A model generated the notes under the pieces. That model had not been told where the DNA came from. It ran no database searches and worked only from the letters and a program-made list of their open reading frames with translations. This document shows, piece after piece, positions 1 through 8,315 of a stretch of 64,000 bases of DNA. Each line of letters opens with the position of its first letter. Position 1 is the first letter of the stretch. The DNA is taken from positions 395,505 through 459,504 of the forward strand of contig NZ_VRZA01000004.1 of NCBI RefSeq assembly GCF_008064665.1, in the 5' to 3' direction. A program made the translations under genes and the position numbers. The DNA comes from Parahaliea maris. GTDB lineage: Bacteria > Pseudomonadota > Gammaproteobacteria > Pseudomonadales > Halieaceae.

Positions 1-639
1 ATTCCCTCGGAGGAGGCGGTGCAGTCCGCGCTGGCGTCTGTCGGGCAACGCTACCTGGAGGTCGATGCGGACCAGCGGCGGGTGCGCAAGCTGCGCGACG
101 TCAAGCTGGACTTTTCCTCCGTGGCCAAGGGCTACGGGGTGGACCGCCTGGCGCGTTACCTGGAAACGCAACAAGTCCACGATTTCCTTGTCGAAGTAGG
201 TGGCGAGATGAGATTGTCCGGCCGAAGCCCCCGCGGCGATGACTGGCGCGTGGCGATCGAGAAGCCGACGGCGGGGGCCCGGGTGCCGGCCGTGGGTCTG
301 GCGCTGACCGATGTGGCGGTGGCCACGTCTGGCGACTACCGCAACTATTTTGAGTTCAACGGCAAGCGCTTCTCCCACAGTATCGACCCGCGTACGGGCT
401 ATCCGGTAGTCCACGACCTGGTGTCGGTGACGGTGCTGGCGCCATCCTCCATGCTGGCCGACGCCTGGTCGACAGCGCTCGAGGTTCTCGGTGCGGAGGA
501 CGCCCTGCGGGTGGCCAGCGAGCAGGGCCTGGCGGTATATTTTATCCGGCGGCAGGGTGAAGAACTTGTCGCCACTCACACAGCTGCGTTCGCGCCCTAT
601 CTGGCGGCGAGCGAGGCAGTAAAGGAACAGGCCCAGTGA
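1..639 (+). CDS. apbE: FAD:protein FMN transferase ApbE, 5'-truncated by window edge
   Basis: Covalently attaches FMN to Thr residues of periplasmic subunits, typically NqrB/NqrC of the Na+-translocating NADH:quinone reductase. The reading frame is open from base 1 and the N-terminus (with its lipoprotein signal) lies outside the window. Visible family landmarks are DFSSVAKGYGVDR, LVEVGGEMR, the SGDYRNYF segment and HSIDPRTGYPV, followed by the usual metal-binding C-terminal half (LADAWSTALEVLG). Directly followed by nqrM, the standard tail of nqr operons, so nqrA-F should lie just upstream. The family identification is secure; only the missing start is uncertain. Confidence 0.93.
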   Translation: MPSEEAVQSALASVGQRYLEVDADQRRVRKLRDVKLDFSSVAKGYGVDRLARYLETQQVHDFLVEVGGEMRLSGRSPRGDDWRVAIEKPTAGARVPAVGLALTDVAVATSGDYRNYFEFNGKRFSHSIDPRTGYPVVHDLVSVTVLAPSSMLADAWSTALEVLGAEDALRVASEQGLAVYFIRRQGEELVATHTAAFAPYLAASEAVKEQAQ

Positions 640-658
640 CTGGGCCGGCGAGGTGAAT

Positions 659-898
659 ATGGCAACTTTCCTGATCACTGTAGTGGTATTTGCCGCGGTA
701 ATTGCCGCGATGGCCGTGGGTGTGATGGCGGGGCGTGCTCCCATCAAGGGATCCTGTGGCGGTATCGGCGCCACGGGTATCGACCAGTCCTGCACCATTT
801 GTGGCGGTGACCCCCAGCGCTGTGAAGAGGAAACCCGCGGCGGCGAAGCGTCCGAGCCCCCGCGCCCGCAGTTCTACGACGCCAGCGAAAAACGCTAG
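659..898 (+). CDS. nqrM: NqrM, Na+-NQR maturation factor (DUF539)
   Basis: Small membrane-anchored protein (79 aa) needed for iron delivery and maturation of the Na+-NQR complex. One N-terminal transmembrane helix (about residues 3-25) is followed by a Cys-rich tail with CGG, a Cys near GIDQSC, C-x-x-C (CTIC) and GGDPQRC, which matches the DUF539/NqrM pattern. The ATG at 659 is preferred over an in-frame GTG at 653, because 653 sits on top of the GGCGAGG ribosome-binding site. It lies 19 bp after apbE and is surely co-transcribed with it. Confidence 0.9.
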   Translation: MATFLITVVVFAAVIAAMAVGVMAGRAPIKGSCGGIGATGIDQSCTICGGDPQRCEEETRGGEASEPPRPQFYDASEKR

Positions 899-927
899 CG
901 CACTGGCCCGGCAGGGACGCTCACGGC

Positions 928-2190
928 TTGCGGCTATTCTCGTCACTGGCGGATCACTACGCGCTCTTCATCGGCCTGCGCTACAGCTTCAGCCGCAAGC
1001 GCAGCCGCTTCACCGGCCTGATTGCCCTGGTGTCCATGCTCGGCATGGTGCTCGGGGTAGCGAGCCTGATTACGGTATTGTCGGTGATGAACGGCTTCGC
1101 TGGCGAACTGCAACAGCGCATATTGTCGTTGGTTCCCCACGCCTATCTCGAATCCTCCGCCGATGGCATCGCCGACTGGCAGGCGCTGGCGACAGACCTG
1201 CGCGCCCGGCCAGGGGTGGTGGCGGTTTCTCCCTACATTAGCGACAAGGTCATTTTCAGTGGCCGCTACCTGCTCCACGGCGGTGTGCTGACCGCGATCG
1301 ATGTGGGCGCCGAGGGCGAGGTGTCGCGGGTGCCCCAGGCCATCGTAAATGGCTCCCTGGAGCGCCTGGAGTCGGAACCCTTTTCGGTGGTGCTGGGCTC
1401 GGCCCTGGCGCGCCTGCTCGGTGTGATGCCGGGCGACAGCGTTGAAGTGACCGTGCCGCGTATCACCGTGACGCCCCTGGGCGCCTTTCCCCGTACCAAA
1501 CGCCTGCAGGTGGTGGGGCTGTTCGAAGTGGGCGCCCAACCCGATACCTACCAGGCCTATGTTTCCCTGGACACCGGCCAGCGCCTGCTGGGTGAGCGGG
1601 GCAGGGTAGAGGGCTTACAGGTGAAGACCCTCGACCTCTATCGCGCGCCGGAGATCGTCCGGGAACTGGCGCCGACGCTGCCCGCGGATATTACCGTGCG
1701 CGACTGGAGCCAGACCCAGGGTTCGCTGTTTCGCGCCGTGAAAATGGAGAAGATCATGGTCAGCCTGCTGCTGCTCAGTGTGGTGGCGGTGGCCGCCTTC
1801 AATATCGTATCGACCCTGGTCATGTCGGTCGCGGAAAAACGCCGCGACATTGCCGTGCTGCGCACCATGGGCGCCAGTGCCCGGGGCATCATGGTGGTGT
1901 TTGTGGCCCACGGACTCGGTCTGGCGCTGGTAGGGATTGGCGTCGGTGCGCTACTCGGGAGCCTGCTGGCCACCTACATTGCCCCGGTCACTGCCTTCGT
2001 CGAAGTGCTGCTCGGGGTCAAGCTGTTCGACCCGCAGGTGTACTTCATCAGCGAACTGCCCGCCCGCCTGCTGGGCGGGGATGTGCTGGCAGTGGTACTG
2101 GCTTCCCTGACACTGAGCCTGCTGGCCACCCTGTACCCGGCCTGGCGCGCTGCCCGGGTCGCCCCGGCGGAGGTGCTGCGCTATGAGTGA
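928..2190 (+). CDS. lolC: Lipoprotein-releasing ABC transporter permease LolC
   Basis: Inner-membrane permease of LolCDE, which extracts outer-membrane lipoproteins from the inner membrane and hands them to LolA. 420 aa. It shows the MacB/FtsX-type layout: N-terminal helix after the RYSFSRKRSRFTGLIALVS segment, a large periplasmic domain (about 70-265), then three C-terminal helices in the FtsX domain, ending in LYPAWRAARVAPAEVLRYE. The start is a TTG (MRLFSSLADHYALFIGLRYSF). Its last codons overlap lolD. A second, diverged permease follows lolD, so both LolC- and LolE-type subunits are present; which of the two is C or E is by position. Confidence 0.9.
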   Translation: MRLFSSLADHYALFIGLRYSFSRKRSRFTGLIALVSMLGMVLGVASLITVLSVMNGFAGELQQRILSLVPHAYLESSADGIADWQALATDLRARPGVVAVSPYISDKVIFSGRYLLHGGVLTAIDVGAEGEVSRVPQAIVNGSLERLESEPFSVVLGSALARLLGVMPGDSVEVTVPRITVTPLGAFPRTKRLQVVGLFEVGAQPDTYQAYVSLDTGQRLLGERGRVEGLQVKTLDLYRAPEIVRELAPTLPADITVRDWSQTQGSLFRAVKMEKIMVSLLLLSVVAVAAFNIVSTLVMSVAEKRRDIAVLRTMGASARGIMVVFVAHGLGLALVGIGVGALLGSLLATYIAPVTAFVEVLLGVKLFDPQVYFISELPARLLGGDVLAVVLASLTLSLLATLYPAWRAARVAPAEVLRYE

Positions 2191-2923
2191 GGCAGGTATG
2201 GACGGGGCGGATATGAATGAAGCTGTTATGAACGAAGCCGGTATGAAAGAGGCGGTGCTGCGTTGCGAAAACCTGGGCCGGGTTTACAGCGACGGCGACC
2301 ACCACGTGCAGGTGCTGGAAGGGGTCGAGTTCACCCTGTTGCCCGGCGAGACCGTGGCGGTGGTGGGGGCCTCCGGTTCCGGCAAGTCGACCCTGCTCAA
2401 CCTGTTGGGCGGGCTGGATGATCCGAGCACCGGGCGGGTGTTGATGGCCGGTCAGGATATCGCCCGCCTCGACGAGCGGGCGCGCTGCCGCCTGCGCAAC
2501 GAGCGCATGGGGTTCGTGTACCAGTTCCACCACCTGCTGCCCGAGTTCGATGCGGGCGAAAACGTGGCCATGCCGCTGCTGATTGCCGGTGCCGGACGGC
2601 GGGAGGCATCCCGCCGGGCCGCTGCCATCCTTGAGCGGGTCGGCATGGGCCACCGCCTCACCCACCGCCCCGGGCAGTTGTCCGGGGGTGAGCGCCAGCG
2701 CGTCGCCATTGCCCGGGCCCTGGTGGCCGGGCCCGATGTGGTGCTCATGGATGAACCCACCGGCAACCTCGACCCGGATTCCGCCGCCCAGGTGCTGGCC
2801 CTGATCGATGAACTGGGACGGGAGCAGGCGGCGTTTGTGGTGGTTACCCACGACCCGGCGATCGCCGCGCGCATGCACCGCACCCTGGAGCTGGTACAGG
2901 GCCGTTTGCAGGAGCGTCAGTGA
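2183..2923 (+). CDS. lolD: LolD, lipoprotein-releasing ABC transporter ATPase
   Basis: ATP-hydrolysing subunit of LolCDE. Walker A GASGSGKST, Q-loop in FVYQFHHLLPEF, signature LSGGERQR, Walker B VVLMDEPTGNLD and the switch His in VVTHD are all intact. The FVYQFHHLLPEF segment is typical of LolD as opposed to other MacB-type ATPases. The ORF overlaps lolC by 8 bp. Its N-terminus is odd: four or five short M-x-E-A/G units precede the conserved VLRCENLGRVY, offering in-frame ATGs at 2183, 2198, 2213, 2228 and 2243. The true start may be one of the later ones, and the first 20 or so residues are probably not part of the fold. Confidence 0.95.
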   Translation: MSEAGMDGADMNEAVMNEAGMKEAVLRCENLGRVYSDGDHHVQVLEGVEFTLLPGETVAVVGASGSGKSTLLNLLGGLDDPSTGRVLMAGQDIARLDERARCRLRNERMGFVYQFHHLLPEFDAGENVAMPLLIAGAGRREASRRAAAILERVGMGHRLTHRPGQLSGGERQRVAIARALVAGPDVVLMDEPTGNLDPDSAAQVLALIDELGREQAAFVVVTHDPAIAARMHRTLELVQGRLQERQ

Positions 2924-4158
2924 ATACCGGACAGCGCCTGCGCATTGCCCTGCGCTACAGCTTTGCCTTTGGCCGGGGTCATCTCTCGACCTTTCTGTCG
3001 TCGCTTTCCATGCTCGGGTTGGTGCTGGCCATCACCCTGCTGATTACCGTGTTGTCGGTGATGAACGGCTTCGACAAGGAGATGCGCCAGCGGATCCTGT
3101 CGCTGGTGCCCCACATCACCCTGTACGCCCACCAGGGCATGGCCGACTGGCGCGAGCGTATGGGCCCGGTCGCCCGGCACCCGGATGTCACGGCGGTCCG
3201 CCCCTTCGTCCAGTTCAACGCCCTGTTCATGCACGGCCGCCGCATCGAGACCGCCCAGGGGCTGGGCGTCATTGGCGGCAGCGACGCGGGAGCCCTGCTG
3301 GCGAGCCTCCCCCCCGGGCAGTTCAGCTGTTTCTCCGAGACCGGCAACGCCCTTGCCCTGGGCAAGGGGCTGGCCCAGCGCCTGGACGTTGGCCCCGGCG
3401 ACCCTCTCACCCTGATTGTGCCGGGGCAGGGGGCCGGGGTGGGCGCCAAGGAGGCCCGCTTCGTCCAGGTGAGGGTGTGCGGTGTGCTCGATACCGGTAC
3501 CGAGCTGGACCAGAGTGTTGCCCTGGTCGACTTCGACTTTGCCCTGTCGCAGCTTAGCGCCGAGGGTGCCGCCAGTGGCCTGCAGGTGGAAACCCGGGAT
3601 ATTTTCGACGTGGCCCGGGTGGGCTGGGAGCTGGTGCAGAACCTGCCCCCTGGCTACTACGCCACTAACTGGATGCAGACCCACGGCAACCTGTATGCCG
3701 CCATCCAGCTGTCCAGGGACCTGGTATCCATCCTGCTGTTTTCGATTATCGCCGTGGCTGCCTTCAACGTGGTGTCGTCACTGGTGCTGGTGGTGTTCGA
3801 CAAGCAGGGCGACATCGCCATCCTGCGCACCCTGGGTGCCGGCGGCGGTGACATCGCCTGGGTGTTCGTACTGCAGGGCGCGGTGATCGGGCTGGTGGGC
3901 GCTGCGCTTGGCTGCCTGCTGGGCGTGGGCCTGAGCCTCGCCGTGCCGTCCCTGGTGGCCGGGCTGGAACAGCTGCTGGACTACCGCTTCCTCGACACCG
4001 ACGTCTACCCCGTGTCCTTCGTGCCGGTAGATGTGCTGGGCTCGGATGTGCTGCTGGTGGGTGGGGTGGCCCTGCTGATGTGCCTACTGGCTGCCCTGTA
4101 TCCGGCAGTGCGGGCCGCCAGGCTGGCGCCGGCGCAGATTCTGCACCAGGACCTGTAG
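2920..4158 (+). CDS. lolE: Lipoprotein-releasing ABC transporter permease LolE (second LolC/E paralogue)
   Basis: Second membrane subunit of the LolCDE lipoprotein exporter, 412 aa, starting with GTG that overlaps the lolD stop by 4 bp. It has the same architecture as the upstream permease (N-terminal helix, periplasmic domain, three C-terminal helices with the FtsX-type VVSSLVLVVFDKQGDIAILRTLGA motif and terminal LYPAVRAARLAPAQILHQDL). Shared motifs such as LLITVLSVMNGFDKEMRQRILSLVPH make it a clear paralogue of lolC. Close of the lolCDE operon; the next gene is convergent. Confidence 0.92.
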   Translation: MNTGQRLRIALRYSFAFGRGHLSTFLSSLSMLGLVLAITLLITVLSVMNGFDKEMRQRILSLVPHITLYAHQGMADWRERMGPVARHPDVTAVRPFVQFNALFMHGRRIETAQGLGVIGGSDAGALLASLPPGQFSCFSETGNALALGKGLAQRLDVGPGDPLTLIVPGQGAGVGAKEARFVQVRVCGVLDTGTELDQSVALVDFDFALSQLSAEGAASGLQVETRDIFDVARVGWELVQNLPPGYYATNWMQTHGNLYAAIQLSRDLVSILLFSIIAVAAFNVVSSLVLVVFDKQGDIAILRTLGAGGGDIAWVFVLQGAVIGLVGAALGCLLGVGLSLAVPSLVAGLEQLLDYRFLDTDVYPVSFVPVDVLGSDVLLVGGVALLMCLLAALYPAVRAARLAPAQILHQDL

Positions 4159-4176
4159 GCGCACACCGCGCGGGTG

Positions 4177-4731
4177 TTACTGGCCGGGGCGGTTTTCTTC
4201 CAGAAGCTTTTTTGCCGTCAGCCGCCGCGCCTTGCGCGCATGCCAGCGATTGGCCACGTGCCAGCGCCACAGCATGCTGATCACGAAATAGCCCACGGAG
4301 CCAAAAAACAGGCCGCACACCAGGCAGCCCAGCAGGAAGGGCTGCCAGATCACGTGCAGGCTCTCGGTGGCCCACTCGAGGCTGAGCTGGAAGTGCATGA
4401 ACTGCACCGGCTCGTTCATCAACAATGCGCCCACCCGGTAGGCCAGGTAGAAAATGGCCGGGATGGTCAGCGGATTGGTGATCCAGATCAGGGTGACCGC
4501 CAGCGGCAGGTTGCAGCGCACCAGGATGGCCAGCAGCGCGGCGATGACCATCTGCCCCGGCAGGGGCACGAAGGCCACGAACAGGCCGATAAAAAACGCC
4601 ATCGAAGCCGAGTAGCGGTTCAGGTGCCACAAATTGGACTGGTAAATCCACTCGCCCAGAAAACCAAGCGCCTTGATTTCCCGCAGCCTGGCAGGGGAGG
4701 GCATGATCTGTTTGAGGGTATGTTTGGGCAT
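4177..4731 (-). CDS. DUF2062 family inner-membrane protein
   Basis: 184 aa from the ATG at 4731 (MPKHTLKQIMPSPARL); an upstream in-frame ATG at 4794 would add a basic, non-conserved leader. It contains the DUF2062 core: SASMAFFIGLFVAFVP-PGQM, then a hydrophobic hairpin and LIWITNPLTIPAIFYLAYRVG, followed by a second pair of helices near the C-terminus. Molecular function is not known. A DUF2062 gene between lolCDE and comEC is a familiar arrangement in gammaproteobacteria, which supports the call but gives no role. It is convergent with lolE and divergent from comEC. Confidence 0.82.
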   Translation of the reverse strand: MPKHTLKQIMPSPARLREIKALGFLGEWIYQSNLWHLNRYSASMAFFIGLFVAFVPLPGQMVIAALLAILVRCNLPLAVTLIWITNPLTIPAIFYLAYRVGALLMNEPVQFMHFQLSLEWATESLHVIWQPFLLGCLVCGLFFGSVGYFVISMLWRWHVANRWHARKARRLTAKKLLEENRPGQ

Positions 4732-4850
4732 CGCTGGCCTGATTCGACGTGTGAACCCGCGCTGCGCTGTGGTCGACTGTAGCTCCTGGCGCAAGGCGCC
4801 CAGTCAGCGGGGGCGGCCATTATGCCCAACATCGGCGGGATTGCCCACCA

Positions 4851-7160
4851 GTGGGAGGGCTGATATCAGCGCCGGTGGCGGGTCTGTTGATATCGGCCGG
4901 GCTGCCGTGGTTACCGGCTTGGCCTGTCGTGCTGCTTCTGGGGCTTGCCGGAACGGCGCTGGTGCTTCGCGCCCGGCGCGGCGCTCGCCTGGCCGGGCTG
5001 GGTTTACTGGGCCTGCTGGTCGGTATTCTCCATGGGCATGCCACTGTCGCCCGCACTCTGCCAGAGAGCTGTGTGCGCCAGCCGCTGGTGGTGGCGGGGC
5101 GGGTGGTATCGCTACCCCGGGTCACGTACTTTGACGCGCGCACCCGCCAACAGCGCTTCGAGTTCGAGGTAAGCTCGCTGTCGGCCCCTGAGTGCCGCGG
5201 TCCCCGCCGGCTGTTGCTCAGCTATTACGGTGAGGCCGCCATCGAGCCCGGCAGCCGCTGGCGCTTCGAGGTGTTGCTCAGGCGCCCCTGGGGGCTGGTC
5301 AATCCCGGGTCCTACAACATGCAGGCCGGGTACGCCCGCAGTGGCATCGACGCCACCGGCAGCGTACGCAGTGCACCCGGTTCAGCCTTGCCCCTGCCCG
5401 CGGTGGATGCCGGACTGGCCACCTTGCACCACCGGGCCCGGGCCCGGATCAGCGAGCGAATAGCCCGGCTCGGCCTGCCCCGGGACGTCCAGGCCGTACT
5501 GCAGGCGGTCACTGTCGCCGAGCGCAGCGCGCTCGATACCGGTTTGTGGCGACTGTTCCAGTCCTTCGGCCTCAATCACCTGCTGGTGATTTCCGGGTTG
5601 CATATTGGCCTGCTGGCAGGGCTGGGTTACGCGATCGGGCGGCTGCTGTCACTGGCGGGAAACCGGGTTGCCCTGCAGTTGCCAGGGTTGCTGGCACTGT
5701 TGATGGCATTGGCGTATACCGCCCTGGCAGGGTTTTCCCTGGCAACCTGCCGGGCCCTGTTGATGTTGTGCGTTGTGGTAGTGGCCGCGGCGCTGGGGCG
5801 TGGCGCCGCCGCCGGACACTGCCTGTGGCTGGCGGCGGTCGTGTTACTGGCGCTCAACCCGCTCGCCGCCCTGGGCAGCGGGTTCTGGTTGTCGTTCGGT
5901 GCCGTCGCCTGCCTGTTGTGGCGCCTGCAATGGCATGGGAGAGGGCGTCGGTTCGGCCAGCGCGTGATTGCGATCCTGGGTACCCATGGTTACATGGCGC
6001 TGGCCATGGTGCCTCTCGCAGGCGGCTGGTTTGGTGGCGCCAGTCTGGTGTCCATGCCGGCGAATCTGCTGGTGGTCCCACTGCTCGGGCTCTACGTGAT
6101 ACCCCTGTCGCTGGCAGCCACATTCCTGGCCCTGGCAGGCTGGTCCGCTGCGGACGCGCTGTGGCGGGCCGCGGCTATACCCCTGGGGTACCTGCTGCCA
6201 CTGGCGGACGGGATAGTGCAGGCCCGGCCCGACTGGCTCTATTGGCGATTCAGCCCGTCCACCGCAGAGCTTGTGCTTGCCGCCGTGGCGATTGGCCTGG
6301 CTGTCAGTCCTGTCGCGGCGTTGCGCAAGTGGCTGGCGGTGGCACTGCTACTCACCCCCGCGTTGCTGCCGCCGGGGGTGGCGAAGACGGCGTCGGAAGA
6401 TGCGGTGCACCTGCTGTTTATCGACGTGGGGCAGGGCACCTCCGTCCTCCTCTACACCCGAGACCGGGCGCTGCTGTACGACACCGGCGGCGGCGTGCCC
6501 GGAGGGCCGACCGTGGCCGACAGTGTCGTGCTGCCGCTGTTGCGCCAGCGCGGAATCCGGCGCCTGGATACCCTGGTGTTGAGCCACGGTGACAGCGACC
6601 ACAGCGCGGGTTGGGTCGATATCGAGGAGGGTGTGGAAGTGGTGGCGGTGCGCTCGGGGGCCGATCTTTCCCGGGCCAGGCACTGCCGGGCAGGCGAGGC
6701 CTGGCACTGGCCTGCAAGCCCGGTGACGCTCCGGTTTCTGGCACCCGCGGAGGAACAGGCACTCAGCCGCAACAATGGCTCCTGCGTGTTGCAACTGCAG
6801 ATTGGCGCTACGGTGGTGCTGCTGACCGGTGATATCGACAGTGATCGCGAGCGGCAACTGCTGCGTTACTGGGGCAGGGGTTTGCGCAGCGACTGGTTGC
6901 TGGCCGCCCACCACGGCAGCAACAGCTCCACTGGCCATGCCTTCCTGAAGCAGGTTGCGGCACAGCACGTGGTGATCAGCGCCGGCTATGCCAATCGCTT
7001 CGGCCACCCCCACCCGGACGTGCTCAGGCGTATCGCCGCCAGCGGTGCCAGGGCCTGGTTCAGCGCCCATGAGGGTGCGATCGAACTGATCTTTGAACCC
7101 GGTGAGAGTGCTCTCGAGGTGGTGGCCCACCGGCGCCTGCAGCAGTTCTATTGGCGCTAA
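4851..7160 (+). CDS. comEC: ComEC/Rec2 family DNA-uptake channel
   Basis: Inner-membrane protein of natural transformation that carries single-stranded DNA into the cytoplasm. 769 aa with GTG start. Order of parts: N-terminal helices, OB-like periplasmic DUF4131 region (about 80-190), the multi-helix competence domain containing LNHLLVISGLHIGLLAG (the hallmark SGLH motif), and a C-terminal metallo-beta-lactamase-like domain from FIDVGQGTSVLL with DTGGG, LSHGDSDHSAGW and AAHHGSNSST. Length and domain order are normal for the family, and nothing looks truncated. The gene stands alone between a divergent DUF2062 gene and exbB. Confidence 0.93.
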   Translation: MGGLISAPVAGLLISAGLPWLPAWPVVLLLGLAGTALVLRARRGARLAGLGLLGLLVGILHGHATVARTLPESCVRQPLVVAGRVVSLPRVTYFDARTRQQRFEFEVSSLSAPECRGPRRLLLSYYGEAAIEPGSRWRFEVLLRRPWGLVNPGSYNMQAGYARSGIDATGSVRSAPGSALPLPAVDAGLATLHHRARARISERIARLGLPRDVQAVLQAVTVAERSALDTGLWRLFQSFGLNHLLVISGLHIGLLAGLGYAIGRLLSLAGNRVALQLPGLLALLMALAYTALAGFSLATCRALLMLCVVVVAAALGRGAAAGHCLWLAAVVLLALNPLAALGSGFWLSFGAVACLLWRLQWHGRGRRFGQRVIAILGTHGYMALAMVPLAGGWFGGASLVSMPANLLVVPLLGLYVIPLSLAATFLALAGWSAADALWRAAAIPLGYLLPLADGIVQARPDWLYWRFSPSTAELVLAAVAIGLAVSPVAALRKWLAVALLLTPALLPPGVAKTASEDAVHLLFIDVGQGTSVLLYTRDRALLYDTGGGVPGGPTVADSVVLPLLRQRGIRRLDTLVLSHGDSDHSAGWVDIEEGVEVVAVRSGADLSRARHCRAGEAWHWPASPVTLRFLAPAEEQALSRNNGSCVLQLQIGATVVLLTGDIDSDRERQLLRYWGRGLRSDWLLAAHHGSNSSTGHAFLKQVAAQHVVISAGYANRFGHPHPDVLRRIAASGARAWFSAHEGAIELIFEPGESALEVVAHRRLQQFYWR

Positions 7161-7266
7161 GGGTCAGCCCGGTATTCGTTAATGCGAAGTGACCACTTCG
7201 CCGGTTTATCCGATCTGGTAGCTGTGCGTATAATGGCGCCACTTCTCGCTGTTACAGGAAACAGGT

Positions 7267-7890
7267 GTGCTCGAACTGGTAACGGCAGGCGGCTGGCTGA
7301 TGGTGCTGATCCTGCTTTGTTCTATCGTGGCGGTTGCGATTTGTATCGAACGCCTTTACACACTGAACCCGAAAAAGATTGCACCTCCCCACCTGTTGGC
7401 CACCGTGTGGAAGCAGCTCAAGGCTGGCGAAATCGATGCCGGCCGCCTCAAGAGCCTGCGCCAGTCTTCACCCCTCGGGCGGATTCTCGCAGCGGGCCTG
7501 GGTAACGCCTCCCACGGCCGCGACGTGATGAAAGAGAGCATCCAGGAAGCCGCCAGCCATGTGATCCATGAGCTGGAGCGCTACCTCAACACCCTCGGCA
7601 CCATCGCCGCGGTGGCTCCCCTGCTGGGCCTGCTGGGTACGGTAGTGGGCATGATCAAGGTGTTCGCCGAAATCATGGCCCAGGGCACCGGTAATGCCAG
7701 CGCCCTGGCCGGCGGTATCTCCGAGGCGCTGATCACCACCGCCGCAGGCCTCGCCGTGGCAATTCCTGCACTGGTGATGCACCGCTATTTCATCGGTCGC
7801 ATCGATGGCATCGTGGTCGAACTGGAGCAGGAAACCATCAAACTGGTGGATGCGCTGCACTCCGAGGAACCCGAGGAAGCGCGGCGTTGA
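7267..7890 (+). CDS. exbB: ExbB/TolQ/MotA-family proton channel protein
   Basis: Stator subunit that conducts protons to energise TonB-type outer-membrane transport or a related process. 207 aa, GTG start. Helix 1 spans about residues 8-28; the cytoplasmic loop and the two conserved helices carry APLLGLLGTVVGMI and LAGGISEALITTAAGLAVAIPALV, the diagnostic ExbB/TolQ signature. It overlaps exbD by 4 bp. No tonB is adjacent; the position just upstream of msbA-lpxK recurs in many gammaproteobacteria, so the physiological partner may not be a classic TonB siderophore receptor. Confidence 0.92.
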   Translation: MLELVTAGGWLMVLILLCSIVAVAICIERLYTLNPKKIAPPHLLATVWKQLKAGEIDAGRLKSLRQSSPLGRILAAGLGNASHGRDVMKESIQEAASHVIHELERYLNTLGTIAAVAPLLGLLGTVVGMIKVFAEIMAQGTGNASALAGGISEALITTAAGLAVAIPALVMHRYFIGRIDGIVVELEQETIKLVDALHSEEPEEARR

Positions 7891-8315
7891 AATTCCGTCG
7901 CCAGCGCCGGGAGGAAGTCGGCGTCAACCTGACACCCCTAATCGATGTGGTGTTTCTGCTGCTGATCTTCTTCATGGTCTCCACCACCTTTACCCGGGAG
8001 ACCCAGCTCAGTATCGACCTGCCGGAAGCCAGCGGTGAGCCGCGGGAGAGCCTGGGCGAGCAGGTAGAAATCATGATCGACGAGGCGGGTACCTACCGGG
8101 TCAACGGCCAGCGCCTGGTCGACAGCCGGCCCCGCACCCTGCAGGCCGCCATCTACAAAGTGTCTGCCGGCGATACCACCCTGCCCATGATCATTACCGC
8201 CGATGCCCAGTCCAGCCACGAGTCGGTGGTGCGGGCGATGGACGCGGCAGGCCAGATGGGCTTCGTGCACCTCAGCATCACCACCCGGCAGCCCGCCAGC
8301 GACGGCAATGGCTAG
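7887..8315 (+). CDS. exbD: ExbD/TolR-family biopolymer transport protein
   Basis: Partner of the preceding ExbB. 142 aa from a TTG start coupled to the exbB stop (TTGA). After a short basic leader (KFRRQRREEVGVNLTPLIDVVFLLLIFFMV) the single transmembrane helix contains the proton-carrying Asp of the LIDVVF motif. The periplasmic domain (about 40-140) has the expected small alpha/beta fold, with ADAQSSHESVVRAMDAAGQMG. Its last 8 bases overlap the first candidate start of msbA, implying one transcript. Confidence 0.93.
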   Translation: MKFRRQRREEVGVNLTPLIDVVFLLLIFFMVSTTFTRETQLSIDLPEASGEPRESLGEQVEIMIDEAGTYRVNGQRLVDSRPRTLQAAIYKVSAGDTTLPMIITADAQSSHESVVRAMDAAGQMGFVHLSITTRQPASDGNG

